DNA from: Terasakiella sp. SH-1
Lineage (GTDB): Bacteria; Pseudomonadota; Alphaproteobacteria; Rhodospirillales; Terasakiellaceae
Length of the DNA: 64,000 nucleotides
NCBI RefSeq assembly: GCF_004564135.1
Contig: NZ_CP038255.1
Location: 3,707,501-3,771,500 of the forward strand
Direction: 5' to 3'
Positions 29,038-37,939 of this stretch are shown piece after piece; position 1 is the first letter of the stretch, and the number at the start of each line of letters is the position of its first letter. Made by a program: the position numbers and the translations under genes. The notes under the pieces were generated by a model. It was given only the letters and a program-made list of their open reading frames with translations. It made no database searches and was not told where the DNA came from.

Positions 29038-30648
29038 ATGGCCACAGAAATCACTGTTCCCGCGTTGGGTGAGTCCGTATCTGAAGGTACGGTCTCAAAG
29101 TGGCTCAAGAACATTGGCGATAGCGTCGCAGTTGACGAACCGCTTGTTGAGCTGGAAACAGATAAAGTAACTGTCGAAGTACCGAGCCCGGTTGCAGGTA
29201 CATTGGTAGAAATCGTTGCACAAGATGACACGGATGTTGAAGTTGGTGCTGTTCTTTGTATGGTTGGTGAAGCTGGTGAAGCAGCAGCGCCTGCGGCCCC
29301 TGCCGCAGCAGCTGAAGTTCCGGCTGCTGCTGCCCCGGCTGCATCTGGCGGCACAGGCGAAGTCGTTGACATCGTTGTCCCAAACCTGGGTGAATCCATC
29401 ACCGAAGGTACCGTTGCAAGCTGGCTGAAGAAAGTTGGTGACGAAGTTGCCGTTGACGAAGGTCTGTGTGAAGTTGAAACCGATAAGGTAACAGCTGAAC
29501 TGCCTTCACCGGTTGCTGGCGTTGTGACTGAAATCGTTGTTGCAGAAGACACTGACGTTGAAGTTGGTCAGGTTGTTGCACGTGTGGCCGTTGGCGCCAC
29601 AGCGGGCGCTGTTGCTGCGGCACCTGCTGCTGCGTCTTCTGCCCCGGCTGCCTCTGCACCAGCAGCAGCGGCGAATACGGCACATCCGCTAAGCCCAGCT
29701 GTTAGCAAGCTGGTCAATGACAACGGTTTGGACGCTTCTAAAATCCCGGCAACGGGTAAAGACGGTCGTCTGGTTAAAGGTGACGTTCTGGCTTACATCA
29801 ACAGCGGTCAGGCTGAAAAAGACAAAGCGGCAGCTGCGGCTCCGGCCCCAGCACCAAAAGCAGCTCCTGCCCCGGCGGCAGCGCCTGCTGCGGCTCCTGC
29901 TTCTTCTACACCGAACGGTGCGATGATCCCACCGCGCCCAGAAGGCCCGCGTGAAGAACGTGTGAAAATGACACGTCTGCGTAAAGTGATCGCGTCTCGC
30001 TTGAAAGAAGCACAAAATACAGCGGCTATTCTGACAACCTGGAACGAAGTCGACATGACAGGCGTTCTGGAAATGCGCAAGCAGTATAAAGATGGCTTTG
30101 AGAAGAAACACGGCGTGAAGCTTGGCTTCATGGGTATCTTCACAAAAGCATGTGTGACTGCACTGCGTGAATGGCCAGCCGTAAATGCTGAGATCGACGG
30201 TGACGATATCGTATACAAAAACCACTATGACGTGGGCATCGCTGTTGGTTCTCCAACAGGTCTGGTTGTGCCGGTTGTACGTGATTGTGACGAAAAATCA
30301 CTGGCACAGATCGAAGGCGACATTGTGGACTTCGGTAAGCGCGCACGTAGCGGCGAGCTGAAGATGGACGAAATGATGGGGGGGACCTTCACTATTTCTA
30401 ACGGTGGTGTGTTTGGTTCCTTGCTGTCTGCACCGATCCTGAACCGTCCGCAGTCTGCTATTTTGGGTATGCACAAAACGCAAATGCGTCCGATGGTAAT
30501 GCCGGATGGTTCCATCCAGGCACGCCCGATGATGTATCTCGCCCTGTCTTATGATCACCGTATCATTGACGGTCGTGAGGCGGTTTCCTTCCTGGTACGC
30601 GTTAAAGAGTGCCTCGAAGATCCGCAACGCATCCTGCTGGACGCTTAA
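29038..30648 (+). CDS. odhB: 2-oxoglutarate dehydrogenase E2 (dihydrolipoyl succinyltransferase) with two lipoyl domains
   Basis: E2 core enzyme, 536 residues. Two tandem lipoyl domains are present: residues 1-77 with ETDKVTVE (lysine 43) and about 108-184 with ETDKVTAE (lysine 150), joined by an Ala/Pro-rich linker. Next come a peripheral-subunit-binding domain (about 217-255, [11 protein letters not shown]) and the catalytic domain with DHRIIDG (H507, D511) near the end. Most E2o enzymes, including E. coli SucB, have one lipoyl domain. The frame is open from GTG 29026, but GAGGAAA lies just ahead of ATG 29038, which gives the standard N-terminus MATEITVP. A terminator follows. Confidence 0.96.
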   Translation: MATEITVPALGESVSEGTVSKWLKNIGDSVAVDEPLVELETDKVTVEVPSPVAGTLVEIVAQDDTDVEVGAVLCMVGEAGEAAAPAAPAAAAEVPAAAAPAASGGTGEVVDIVVPNLGESITEGTVASWLKKVGDEVAVDEGLCEVETDKVTAELPSPVAGVVTEIVVAEDTDVEVGQVVARVAVGATAGAVAAAPAAASSAPAASAPAAAANTAHPLSPAVSKLVNDNGLDASKIPATGKDGRLVKGDVLAYINSGQAEKDKAAAAAPAPAPKAAPAPAAAPAAAPASSTPNGAMIPPRPEGPREERVKMTRLRKVIASRLKEAQNTAAILTTWNEVDMTGVLEMRKQYKDGFEKKHGVKLGFMGIFTKACVTALREWPAVNAEIDGDDIVYKNHYDVGIAVGSPTGLVVPVVRDCDEKSLAQIEGDIVDFGKRARSGELKMDEMMGGTFTISNGGVFGSLLSAPILNRPQSAILGMHKTQMRPMVMPDGSIQARPMMYLALSYDHRIIDGREAVSFLVRVKECLEDPQRILLDA

Positions 30649-30664
30649 GGCAGATTGATATTGA

Positions 30665-30702
30665 GGCGGGACCAACCCACTATGTTGGCTCCCGCCTTTT
30701 TT
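30665..30702 (+). terminator. Rho-independent terminator between odhB and lpd
   Basis: GGCGGGA pairs with TCCCGCC, and inside it CCAA pairs with TTGG; the stem is followed by TTTTTT. lpd starts only 29 bases later, so lpd probably relies on readthrough or its own promoter. Confidence 0.8.
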
Positions 30703-30730
30703 ATAAATTTTAATTTCAAGGAATTTGAAT

Positions 30731-32134
30731 ATGAGTGACAATTTTGACGTTGTTGTCATCGGTGGTGGTCCGGGTGGTTATGTTTGTGCCATTCGTGCAG
30801 CACAGTTGGGTTTGAAGGCGGCCATCGTGGAAAAACGCGGCACATTGGGCGGTACGTGTTTGAACGTTGGCTGTATCCCAGCCAAGGCCCTGTTGCAGTC
30901 CACACATCTTTATGAAATGGCTGCACATGAAATGGCAGACCACGGCATCAAGGTCACACCAAAACTTGACCTTGATAAAATGCTGGAACGCAAAGATGGC
31001 GTTGTGAAGCAACTGACTCAGGGTGTTGAGTTCCTGATGAAGAAAAACAAAGTCAAATATATCGTTGGTGAAGGTAAAGTGACAGGCGCTGATGAAGTGA
31101 CTGTTTCTTTGAACGCTGGCGGTGAAGAAGTTCTCAAGTCTGAAAACATTGTGATCGCAACAGGTTCTGACGTGGCAACATTGCCGTTCCTGGAAATTGA
31201 CGAAAAAGTCATGTTGTCTTCCACAGGTGCGATGGAATTGCCGAAAGTACCGAAGAAACTGGCTGTTATCGGCGGTGGTGTCATCGGTCTGGAACTGGGT
31301 TCTGTTTGGAACCGTCTCGGTGCTGAAGTCACTGTGATCGAATTCCTCGACGGTATCCTGCCGGGCATGGATGGCGAACTGCGTAAAGCGGCGCAAAAAT
31401 CACTGGAAAAGCAGGGCCTGAAATTTAAACTGGGCACAAAAGTGACAGCGGCGAAGAAAGCCAAAACATCTGTGACCCTGACAATGGAACCAGCAGCAGG
31501 CGGTGAGTCTGAAGAGCTGAAAGCAGATGCATGTCTCGTTTCCATCGGTCGTCGCCCGTACACAGACAATCTTGGTCTGGCCGAAGTTGGCGTTGACATG
31601 GATGAGCGCGGTTTTGTTAAGGTGGATCATGATCTGCAAACAAATGTTGCCGGTATCTTTGCCATCGGTGACGTTGTGGGCGGTTTGATGCTGGCACATA
31701 AGGCTGAGGAAGAAGGTGTTGCTGTTGCTGAAATGCTGGCTGGTCAAACAGGTCACGTGAACTATGACGTGATCCCGGGTATCGTTTACACCCATCCGGA
31801 AGTAGCTGGTGTTGGTAAAACAGAAGAGCAGCTTAAAGCAGACGGTGTGGCTTATAAGAAAGGGAAATTCCCCTTCACAGCCAACGGTCGTGCCTTGGCC
31901 AATGGCGATAGCGAGGGTTTCGTGAAGATTCTGGCTGATAAAACAACAGACCGCGTTCTGGGTTGTCATATCTTTGGCCCACACGGTGGTGATTTGATCC
32001 AGGAAGTGGTTCAGGCCATGGAATTCGGTGGTTCTGCTGAAGATATCGCCCGTACATGCCACGGCCACCCAGGTCTGCCGGAAGCTGTGAAAGAGGCAGC
32101 ACTGGCTGTTGATAAGCGTGCGATCCACTCTTAA
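30731..32134 (+). CDS. lpd: Dihydrolipoamide dehydrogenase (E3)
   Basis: FAD-dependent E3 subunit that reoxidises dihydrolipoamide with NAD+. It has 467 residues, the FAD loop VIGGGPGGYVCAIRAAQLG, the redox disulfide C43/C48 in GGTCLNVGCIPAK, the NAD loop VIGGGVIGLELGSVW, and the C-terminal catalytic CHGHPGLPEAVKEA. The frame extends to TTG 30725, but ATG 30731 is preferred with AAGGA upstream. It completes the 2-oxoglutarate dehydrogenase set and may also serve pyruvate dehydrogenase or glycine cleavage. A strong terminator follows. Confidence 0.96.
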   Translation: MSDNFDVVVIGGGPGGYVCAIRAAQLGLKAAIVEKRGTLGGTCLNVGCIPAKALLQSTHLYEMAAHEMADHGIKVTPKLDLDKMLERKDGVVKQLTQGVEFLMKKNKVKYIVGEGKVTGADEVTVSLNAGGEEVLKSENIVIATGSDVATLPFLEIDEKVMLSSTGAMELPKVPKKLAVIGGGVIGLELGSVWNRLGAEVTVIEFLDGILPGMDGELRKAAQKSLEKQGLKFKLGTKVTAAKKAKTSVTLTMEPAAGGESEELKADACLVSIGRRPYTDNLGLAEVGVDMDERGFVKVDHDLQTNVAGIFAIGDVVGGLMLAHKAEEEGVAVAEMLAGQTGHVNYDVIPGIVYTHPEVAGVGKTEEQLKADGVAYKKGKFPFTANGRALANGDSEGFVKILADKTTDRVLGCHIFGPHGGDLIQEVVQAMEFGGSAEDIARTCHGHPGLPEAVKEAALAVDKRAIHS

Positions 32135-32160
32135 GACAGGGCCATAAGATCTAAAAGAAA

Positions 32161-32194
32161 AGCTCCCTTTGATTATGATCAAGGGAGCTTTTTT
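32161..32194 (+). terminator. Rho-independent terminator after lpd
   Basis: Perfect stem AGCTCCCTT/AAGGGAGCT followed by TTTTTT, with an upstream A-run. It ends the TCA block and may also serve the convergent response-regulator gene, whose stop is at 32216. Confidence 0.85.
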
Positions 32195-32215
32195 AATGCC
32201 TTTCAGCCAAAGACT

Positions 32216-33481
32216 TTAACCGACAATGACCTGATTACCCCCTGTCTCCTTGGCTTTGGCAAGGAAACGTTCGGACAGGTTGACCAGATCATCCAGGTTT
32301 TCCGTATTCTGCCAGGTAACACCCATGCTGATGGTGCAGGTAATGGCCTGATTGTTATAGTGCAGCGGGGCATTTTCGATATCATTGCGCATGGCTTCGA
32401 AAAATTCGATGCTGTCTTCGGTACTTTCGCGATACATGATGGCGCAAAATTCCCCACCGTTAAATCGCGTAATCACACCGATATTGGCAAAACGTTGGCG
32501 CAAGGTCTTTGCCACGTGGCGCAAGACTTCATCCCCACAATCATGGCCGTAGGTATCGTTCACCCTTTTCAATCCATCAATATCCATCAAGGCACAGATG
32601 AGATAGCCATTGCCTTCCATGGATTCTTGGAACATGGCGGCACCACGTTGATAGAAATAGCGACGATTGCGCAAACCTGTCAGATAATCAGTAATGACAG
32701 AATTTTTCATGGCGTTGATATAGTCGATAATTTCGACATTTTGGGTCACACGGCAGAAGAATTCTTCATTCAGGAATGGTTTTGTAATGAAGTCATTGGC
32801 CCCAACCTTAATAAATTTGGCCGAAAGAGCGTGGTTGCCATAGGTGGACACACCGATAACGGAAAGTTCGCGTTTTGAATATTGCGTGCGGATCTTTTTG
32901 GTAAATTCAAACCCGTCCAGATTGGGCATGTTGTAATCAGTAATGACAAGCTTCACATCCGGGTTTTCTTCCAGCGCTTTCAGCCCTTGCAAGCCATCAT
33001 TGGCTTCAACAACCTGAAACTTATAACGGGTCAGCAGTTCACGCATTTGGTAGCGGGCTGTTTTGGAATCATCGACCAGCAGCACTTTGACAAACTGATT
33101 CTGATAAAGCCGTTTTACAGTGGCAATCACATATTCAATGCTGGCGGGACTGTCTTTGAGCACATAATCAATGATCTTTTTGGACATGAGATCATCGCGC
33201 ATTTCTTCGTTGAAATGGCCGGAGAATACCACAGACGGGATATTCTTTTTCATGACATACTCAACGATTTCTCCATCCGGCGCATCTGGCAAGTTCAGGT
33301 CAAGCAGGGCCAGAAAGAAGTTTTCACTATTTTGTTCAAGAATTTTCTCGGCTTCCTGAAAAGTTTCTGCACAGGTAACGTGGAACCCCAGTTGTTTTTC
33401 AAGTTGGCTTTTGATGACGGAACGATAAAATTTCGCGTCTTCAACAAGCAAGATTTCGATTGGTTTGACCTCTTCGTCCAT
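32216..33481 (-). CDS. REC-REC-GGDEF response regulator with degenerate signature (NGGEF)
   Basis: PleD-like soluble protein, 421 residues. The first receiver (about 8-125) has the acidic pair ED and phospho-acceptor D61; the second (about 132-250) has DD and D182 in TDYNMP. The GGDEF domain (about 262-421) keeps DYLTGLRNRRYF and the metal-side MDIDGLKRVNDTYGHDCGD, but the signature reads NGGEF (341-345), with Gly at the third position where Asp or Glu binds metal. Loss of diguanylate cyclase activity is likely. Its upstream neighbour (21 bp apart) is a paralogue with a different broken signature. No cognate kinase is adjacent. Confidence 0.88.
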   Translation of the reverse strand: MDEEVKPIEILLVEDAKFYRSVIKSQLEKQLGFHVTCAETFQEAEKILEQNSENFFLALLDLNLPDAPDGEIVEYVMKKNIPSVVFSGHFNEEMRDDLMSKKIIDYVLKDSPASIEYVIATVKRLYQNQFVKVLLVDDSKTARYQMRELLTRYKFQVVEANDGLQGLKALEENPDVKLVITDYNMPNLDGFEFTKKIRTQYSKRELSVIGVSTYGNHALSAKFIKVGANDFITKPFLNEEFFCRVTQNVEIIDYINAMKNSVITDYLTGLRNRRYFYQRGAAMFQESMEGNGYLICALMDIDGLKRVNDTYGHDCGDEVLRHVAKTLRQRFANIGVITRFNGGEFCAIMYRESTEDSIEFFEAMRNDIENAPLHYNNQAITCTISMGVTWQNTENLDDLVNLSERFLAKAKETGGNQVIVG

Positions 33482-33502
33482 AACTCGCTCTTTATCTATT
33501 CC

Positions 33503-34756
33503 TTAAGAATCTGCACGGAAAAAACACCCGCGCAGTTGTTTTTTCGCATCATTAATGCCTTGTTTGGCTTGGGTGATGATATGGTCTGTGTTTTCACCTT
33601 TTGCCGTGCACAAACAGGTGGTGAAAGTTGTTTTCAGTTCTTTTTCACTAAAGACAAAGCTTTTGGCTGTCAGGGCATCATGTACTTTTTGGACAAGTTC
33701 AATATAATCGCCTGCACTTTCTGTTGTCCCTATCAGGCAGAACTGACTTCCCCCATATCTGGTAATCAGTCCTTTTTGTTTAAAGGCTTTTTCAAAATCA
33801 CGCGCCAGCATAAACAAGATGGCGTCACCGGCATCGCTGCCATATTCGTCGTTAAAAGCTTTAAAGTCATCCAGTTCAAAAAAGGCACAGACCACAGTTT
33901 GTTCCAGTTCCTGTGCCCGTTTGGTGATCTTTTTGTAGTTTTCTTCCAGGAAACGACGGTTTTTTAACTGGGTAATAAGGTCGGTGTGGACCAGTTCATC
34001 CAGTTCATGAACCTTGTCCAGCGCATCCATATTCAAGGTGATGCGGCAGAAAAATTCTTCTGTCAGAAAGGGTTTGACCAGAAAATCACTGGCACCGGCC
34101 TTTAAGAATTGTGCGGAAATCGCATGGGTGCCATAGGCCGATACCCCGATGATACAAACTTCATCACGGTTTTTCTTTGCCCGGATGCGCTTGCAGACAT
34201 CAACGCCTTGCATGTCCGGCATATTATAGTCGGTGATGATCAGTCGGATATCACGATGTTCGCTAAAGAGTTTAAGGGCATCCTGTCCGTTTTCAGCACT
34301 GAGAACATTAAAATTGAACTGGCGCAGCAAGGAAACCATATGTCTGCGCGCCACGCGTGAATCATCAACCACCAGCACCTTGCAGTGACTGTTTTTAAAA
34401 TAACGATCAACTGTATTGAGGACATAGTTCAGGCTGGCAGGACTGTCTTTGACCACATAGTCAATGATATTAGGCCGCTCCAGCATATCGCGAATTTCTT
34501 CGCTAAACGATCCGGAAAAAATAATGGAGGGAATCGACATACCTGCGACAGCATCGACAATTTCACCATTGGGCGCATCCGGTAAGTTTAAATCCAGCAA
34601 GGCAAGGTCATATTGGTGTTCGCCTGAGGTGAGTTTTTTGACCGCTTCCCCATATGTTTCAACGGCTGTAACATTATAGCCGAAGCTGCCTTCAATTTGA
34701 GATTTTAGCACGGTTCGAAAAAACCGGGCATCTTCAACCAATAAAATCTCAGACAT
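33503..34756 (-). CDS. REC-REC-GGDEF response regulator with degenerate signature (GGSQF)
   Basis: Paralogue of the next gene in the operon, 417 residues, with the same layout. Receiver 1 has D55 in LLDLNLPDAPNG, receiver 2 has D176 in TDYNMPDM, and the C-terminal GGDEF-like domain has LITQLKNRRF and AFFELDDFKAFND. The signature reads GGSQF (335-339), so both acidic positions are lost and cyclase activity is very unlikely. The two genes are separated by 21 bases and are presumably co-transcribed, this one first. Both receivers keep their phosphorylation sites, so phosphorylation-driven protein interaction is a more plausible output than c-di-GMP synthesis. Confidence 0.88.
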   Translation of the reverse strand: MSEILLVEDARFFRTVLKSQIEGSFGYNVTAVETYGEAVKKLTSGEHQYDLALLDLNLPDAPNGEIVDAVAGMSIPSIIFSGSFSEEIRDMLERPNIIDYVVKDSPASLNYVLNTVDRYFKNSHCKVLVVDDSRVARRHMVSLLRQFNFNVLSAENGQDALKLFSEHRDIRLIITDYNMPDMQGVDVCKRIRAKKNRDEVCIIGVSAYGTHAISAQFLKAGASDFLVKPFLTEEFFCRITLNMDALDKVHELDELVHTDLITQLKNRRFLEENYKKITKRAQELEQTVVCAFFELDDFKAFNDEYGSDAGDAILFMLARDFEKAFKQKGLITRYGGSQFCLIGTTESAGDYIELVQKVHDALTAKSFVFSEKELKTTFTTCLCTAKGENTDHIITQAKQGINDAKKQLRGCFFRADS

Positions 34757-34851
34757 TAGATTACCTTTAGCGCACTTTTTTATTTTGAATTGAATAAAGA
34801 CTACAAAAATTAAGGGGTTATCGCAATTGATAAAACTCTCAAGCCCTAAGT

Positions 34852-35439
34852 CTAAGACAGTTTATCAAAAGGGATCGACATTTTCTCACGGGCCTTGTCC
34901 ATACGTTCATAAGGGCCGTGAGCAGGCTCTTCATCCTCTTCAACAGGGTCGGGATACCAGTCTTTCATATATTCTTTGGCAGATTTGACGTCTTCGCGAT
35001 GCAGGTCATCGTCGTAATCTTCCAAATGATATTCCTGAAAGGTCGGATCATCATCAAGGGCTTGGTCTTCTTTGGCGAGTTCTGCCAGTCGGTCAAAGGT
35101 TGTCAGGGAATCGTAAAGTTCCGGGTCCAGTTCTTCGCGATGGGGACGACATGTCCAGATTAGAAAGCCTGCGGGAATTCCAGCAAGCAACCAGCCGGGT
35201 AGCTGAAAGGCTGTTTGTAATAAAATATCGAGAAGAACGGAATCATAACGCAGTTTAAAGGCAATCCATTTGCCGGGAATCAGCGCAACCAGCAAGTCAT
35301 TGGTCGATGTGATGAAACTGCGCCCCATGACCGCTTCGGCAGCGGCTAATAAAAAAGCCAACCCAAAGAAAAGCCAGCCCAGCAAGAAGCCGATTTTGGT
35401 GGAAAGGGGAAGATGGTGAGACGGTGTGCGCACGTTCAC
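34852..35439 (-). CDS. Membrane protein of unknown function with acidic cytoplasmic tail
   Basis: 195-residue protein I do not recognise. Two hydrophobic helices lie at about 12-36 (IGFLLGWLFFGLAFLLAAAEA) and 72-95, followed by roughly 100 residues rich in Asp and Glu with no known motif. The start is GTG 35439, with AAAGG six bases upstream. It is followed after 95 bases by the paired REC-REC-GGDEF genes on the same strand; a functional link is possible but unproven. Confidence 0.6.
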   Translation of the reverse strand: MNVRTPSHHLPLSTKIGFLLGWLFFGLAFLLAAAEAVMGRSFITSTNDLLVALIPGKWIAFKLRYDSVLLDILLQTAFQLPGWLLAGIPAGFLIWTCRPHREELDPELYDSLTTFDRLAELAKEDQALDDDPTFQEYHLEDYDDDLHREDVKSAKEYMKDWYPDPVEEDEEPAHGPYERMDKAREKMSIPFDKLS

Positions 35440-35510
35440 AGCGGCCTTTAAAAGTTTGTCCTATCCTTTTCATAGTACAGACAGGCTGAGCCAAAGAAAA
35501 GGAAAGAGCA

Positions 35511-35843
35511 ATGAACCTGCCGATTTGTGATGAAAACTTACGCCTTATTTTTGCCAGTGAAGAACATCACCAGCTGGAAGAAAGCCTGCGTTATCACATG
35601 AATTCTCTTTTATATTGTGCTGGGATTTCTATGGGCTTTTACCTTTACCTTCTGATCTGTCCAGTGATCTTGATCATTTGGCCTATGGTTGGGAATGTGT
35701 TGATAGCTCTTGGCTTTTTATGGGGTGTTGGGTTTTTTTGTTGCCTTGTGATGGTCGTGCCCATTTGTTTCAAAATATTGAAATACAAGAAATTACAACA
35801 AGAACACGAAGCTTTTCTCAAAAGGTATAATCGTTGCCTGTAA
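35511..35843 (+). CDS. Small two-helix membrane protein of unknown function
   Basis: 110-residue protein with two strongly hydrophobic segments at about 30-58 and 62-88, and a basic, charged C-terminus (ILKYKKLQQEHEAFLKRYNR). No family is recognised. AAAGGAAAG lies 6 bases before the ATG, which supports translation. It is divergent from the preceding membrane protein gene, sharing a 71-bp spacer. Confidence 0.6.
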   Translation: MNLPICDENLRLIFASEEHHQLEESLRYHMNSLLYCAGISMGFYLYLLICPVILIIWPMVGNVLIALGFLWGVGFFCCLVMVVPICFKILKYKKLQQEHEAFLKRYNRCL

Positions 35844-35943
35844 AGGACGTTTTTCTAAGATCAATAACTTGCGCTTAGCTAGAAGCCAGCGTATTCTCTT
35901 GAGACTCTAAAGAGATAAAAATACGAAAGATTGGGGAAACAGC

Positions 35944-37377
35944 ATGCAGACGTACGGGGTGGAGGCAGTTAAGAATCGACTGTTATTCGACAACCCGTGG
36001 TGGGCCTTGGATGAACAGGCCCCACAAAAATTCAAATTGCCCCCCAAGAGACTTTTTTTCAGAGATTTCGCCCAGAAAATTGAAACCGGGGACGCGGGTC
36101 GGGCTGTTGTCCTGACCGGGCCACGACGATGTGGCAAAACAGTGATGGTGCGTCAGATGGTTGCGCGCTTGATCGAACAAGGAACATCGCCGCGCCATAT
36201 TTTATTGGCTTCCTTAGGGACGCCGACTTATTGGGATGTGGGTTTAAAAGAAGTCCTGAATTTATTTGTTCAACGTAATGCCGACAGCGCAGGAGGGAAA
36301 ACTCTCTATGCGTTTTTGGATGAATTGCAATATATCCCGGATTGGCGCGAGACACTGGAAAAAATTGCGGCAGATTTTCCGCAAGTTCGCCTGGTCGGTG
36401 TGACATCTGCCGGTGCCCCTTTACCTGAAGAGATGGAAGAAAAAGACCCCGGTTTTGACCTTGCGGTTCTGCCTCCGGTTTGTTTTGCTGAATTTTTACG
36501 TTTTCGCAGTCGTGAACAGGAATTATTTGGCGGGGACCCGGCCCAGCATAAACTGGCCTTTAATCAGGCAAATTTGGGCATGCTGAATAAAGAGTTTAAC
36601 TATTACATCAACTATGGTGGCTTTCCTGAAAGTGTGCTGGGCAAAACCCAGGGCGCACCCTCTCCTTTGTTTGTGCGTGATGGCCTGATTGACCGTTTGT
36701 TGCATAAGGATACGGCTTCTTTTTACGGGATCAATGACCTGAAAGGTCTATCTCATCTGTTTTCCTTGCTGGCGTATAATACAGGATTGGAAGTCAGTAT
36801 TGAAGAATTGGCGCGTGAAACGAAAATTGCCAAAAATACATTGCGTAAATATCTCGACTTTCTTGAGTCTGCATGGTTGATCCGGCGGTTACATCGGGTG
36901 GATAAAAATGCCAAACGTTTTCAGCGCGCTGTTGCCTTTAAGGTCTTTATCACATCACCGAGCTGGTATGCCGCCCTGTTTGGTCCCGTTCTGCCCGGTG
37001 ATGAGGTCTATGAACGTTTGGTGGAAACAGCGGTTTACAGCCAATGGCTGGGCACGCCGGGGCGTATTGCGGCACTGGCATATGCCAGTTGGCGTGGTGG
37101 CAAGATTGATCTTGTCGGATATGCCAGTCTGGCGACCCAAAAACAACGCGCACCAGAACCCAACCTGATCATTGAAATGGACTGGTCACAGAAATTATCC
37201 GGCTTTGGTGAAGGCCCGCAAACTGTGACGGAATTTGTCCGTCTTAATTGTAACGGTGAAGAAAATACCTTGCTGTTGACCCACAATATGGTGCGCACAG
37301 GCTATCATCGCCACGTGCGTATTCAATCTATGCCGGCCAGTCTATATGCCTATGGGCTGGTCAATGAACTAGGGTAG
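35944..37377 (+). CDS. AAA_14/DUF4143-type ATPase
   Basis: Soluble 477-residue protein. The P-loop GPRRCGKT lies at 59-66 and the Walker B strand YAFLDELQYIPDW follows near 125. A winged-helix-like segment (VSIEELARETKIAKNTLRKYLDFLE) lies at about 283-307, and the C-terminal region contains GGKIDLVGY and later NLIIEMDWS, a pattern that fits the PD-(D/E)XK-like DUF4143 fold with the Lys of the second motif replaced by Asp. Members of this large family are common in bacteria and archaea and mostly uncharacterised. It stands alone, with no partner gene. The start has GGGGAAA 6 bases upstream. Confidence 0.82.
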   Translation: MQTYGVEAVKNRLLFDNPWWALDEQAPQKFKLPPKRLFFRDFAQKIETGDAGRAVVLTGPRRCGKTVMVRQMVARLIEQGTSPRHILLASLGTPTYWDVGLKEVLNLFVQRNADSAGGKTLYAFLDELQYIPDWRETLEKIAADFPQVRLVGVTSAGAPLPEEMEEKDPGFDLAVLPPVCFAEFLRFRSREQELFGGDPAQHKLAFNQANLGMLNKEFNYYINYGGFPESVLGKTQGAPSPLFVRDGLIDRLLHKDTASFYGINDLKGLSHLFSLLAYNTGLEVSIEELARETKIAKNTLRKYLDFLESAWLIRRLHRVDKNAKRFQRAVAFKVFITSPSWYAALFGPVLPGDEVYERLVETAVYSQWLGTPGRIAALAYASWRGGKIDLVGYASLATQKQRAPEPNLIIEMDWSQKLSGFGEGPQTVTEFVRLNCNGEENTLLLTHNMVRTGYHRHVRIQSMPASLYAYGLVNELG

Positions 37378-37389
37378 TTTTTTACGTTT

Positions 37390-37851
37390 TTACAGTCCGG
37401 CGGCGCTGTTCATTTTGCGCAGAAGCGTCACCAGTTGGATGGCTTCTTCATCACTTAGTGCCCCTGTTGTCACCCGATCACTGTTTTTTGCCAGTTCAAG
37501 GCTGCGTTCAAACAAGGCACGGCCATCATCGCTAAGTTCCAGTGCATTGGAACGACGATCTGTTGGGGAAGGTTTACGCAAGACAAGACCACGGTTTTCT
37601 AACCCGTCAATCACAGCTACCATTGTGGAACGTTCCACACCAAGGGAGCGGGCCACCGCAGATTGTGACATGCCTTCGTTACTGGCAATCAGGGTGAGAA
37701 CACCGAATTGTCCCGGTGTGATCTGGGTTTCTTTCATGGCGTCTGTGAAATTATTGAATGATGTGACCTGTGCACGGCGCAGGTGATACGTCATTAAATC
37801 ATTCAATGGGCCAATGTTTGTTTTTTGATTTTTTACACCAAGATCAGACAC
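37390..37851 (-). CDS. MarR-family transcriptional regulator
   Basis: Winged-helix repressor of 153 residues. The recognition part SQSAVARSLGVERSTMVAVIDGLENRGLVLRKPSPTDRR contains the MarR DxR turn. The frame is open from a TTG at 37854, but GAGG lies six bases before GTG 37851, which is preferred. It is divergent from an FAH-family hydrolase gene with an 88-bp spacer, so regulation of that gene and itself by a small aromatic ligand is a fair guess, not shown. Confidence 0.85.
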   Translation of the reverse strand: MSDLGVKNQKTNIGPLNDLMTYHLRRAQVTSFNNFTDAMKETQITPGQFGVLTLIASNEGMSQSAVARSLGVERSTMVAVIDGLENRGLVLRKPSPTDRRSNALELSDDGRALFERSLELAKNSDRVTTGALSDEEAIQLVTLLRKMNSAAGL

Positions 37852-37939
37852 CAAAAACCTCTAAGATGGTTTGACAATAAATGTTATGAAGACCAACATA
37901 TAATCCGATTTTCCATCTGTCCAGCCTTGGAGTTTTTTT

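Noticed and set aside
32882-33967. 361-codon plus-strand frame across the two REC-REC-GGDEF genes
   Set aside because: It is antisense to two well-supported genes and spans their junction; no motif or start signal.
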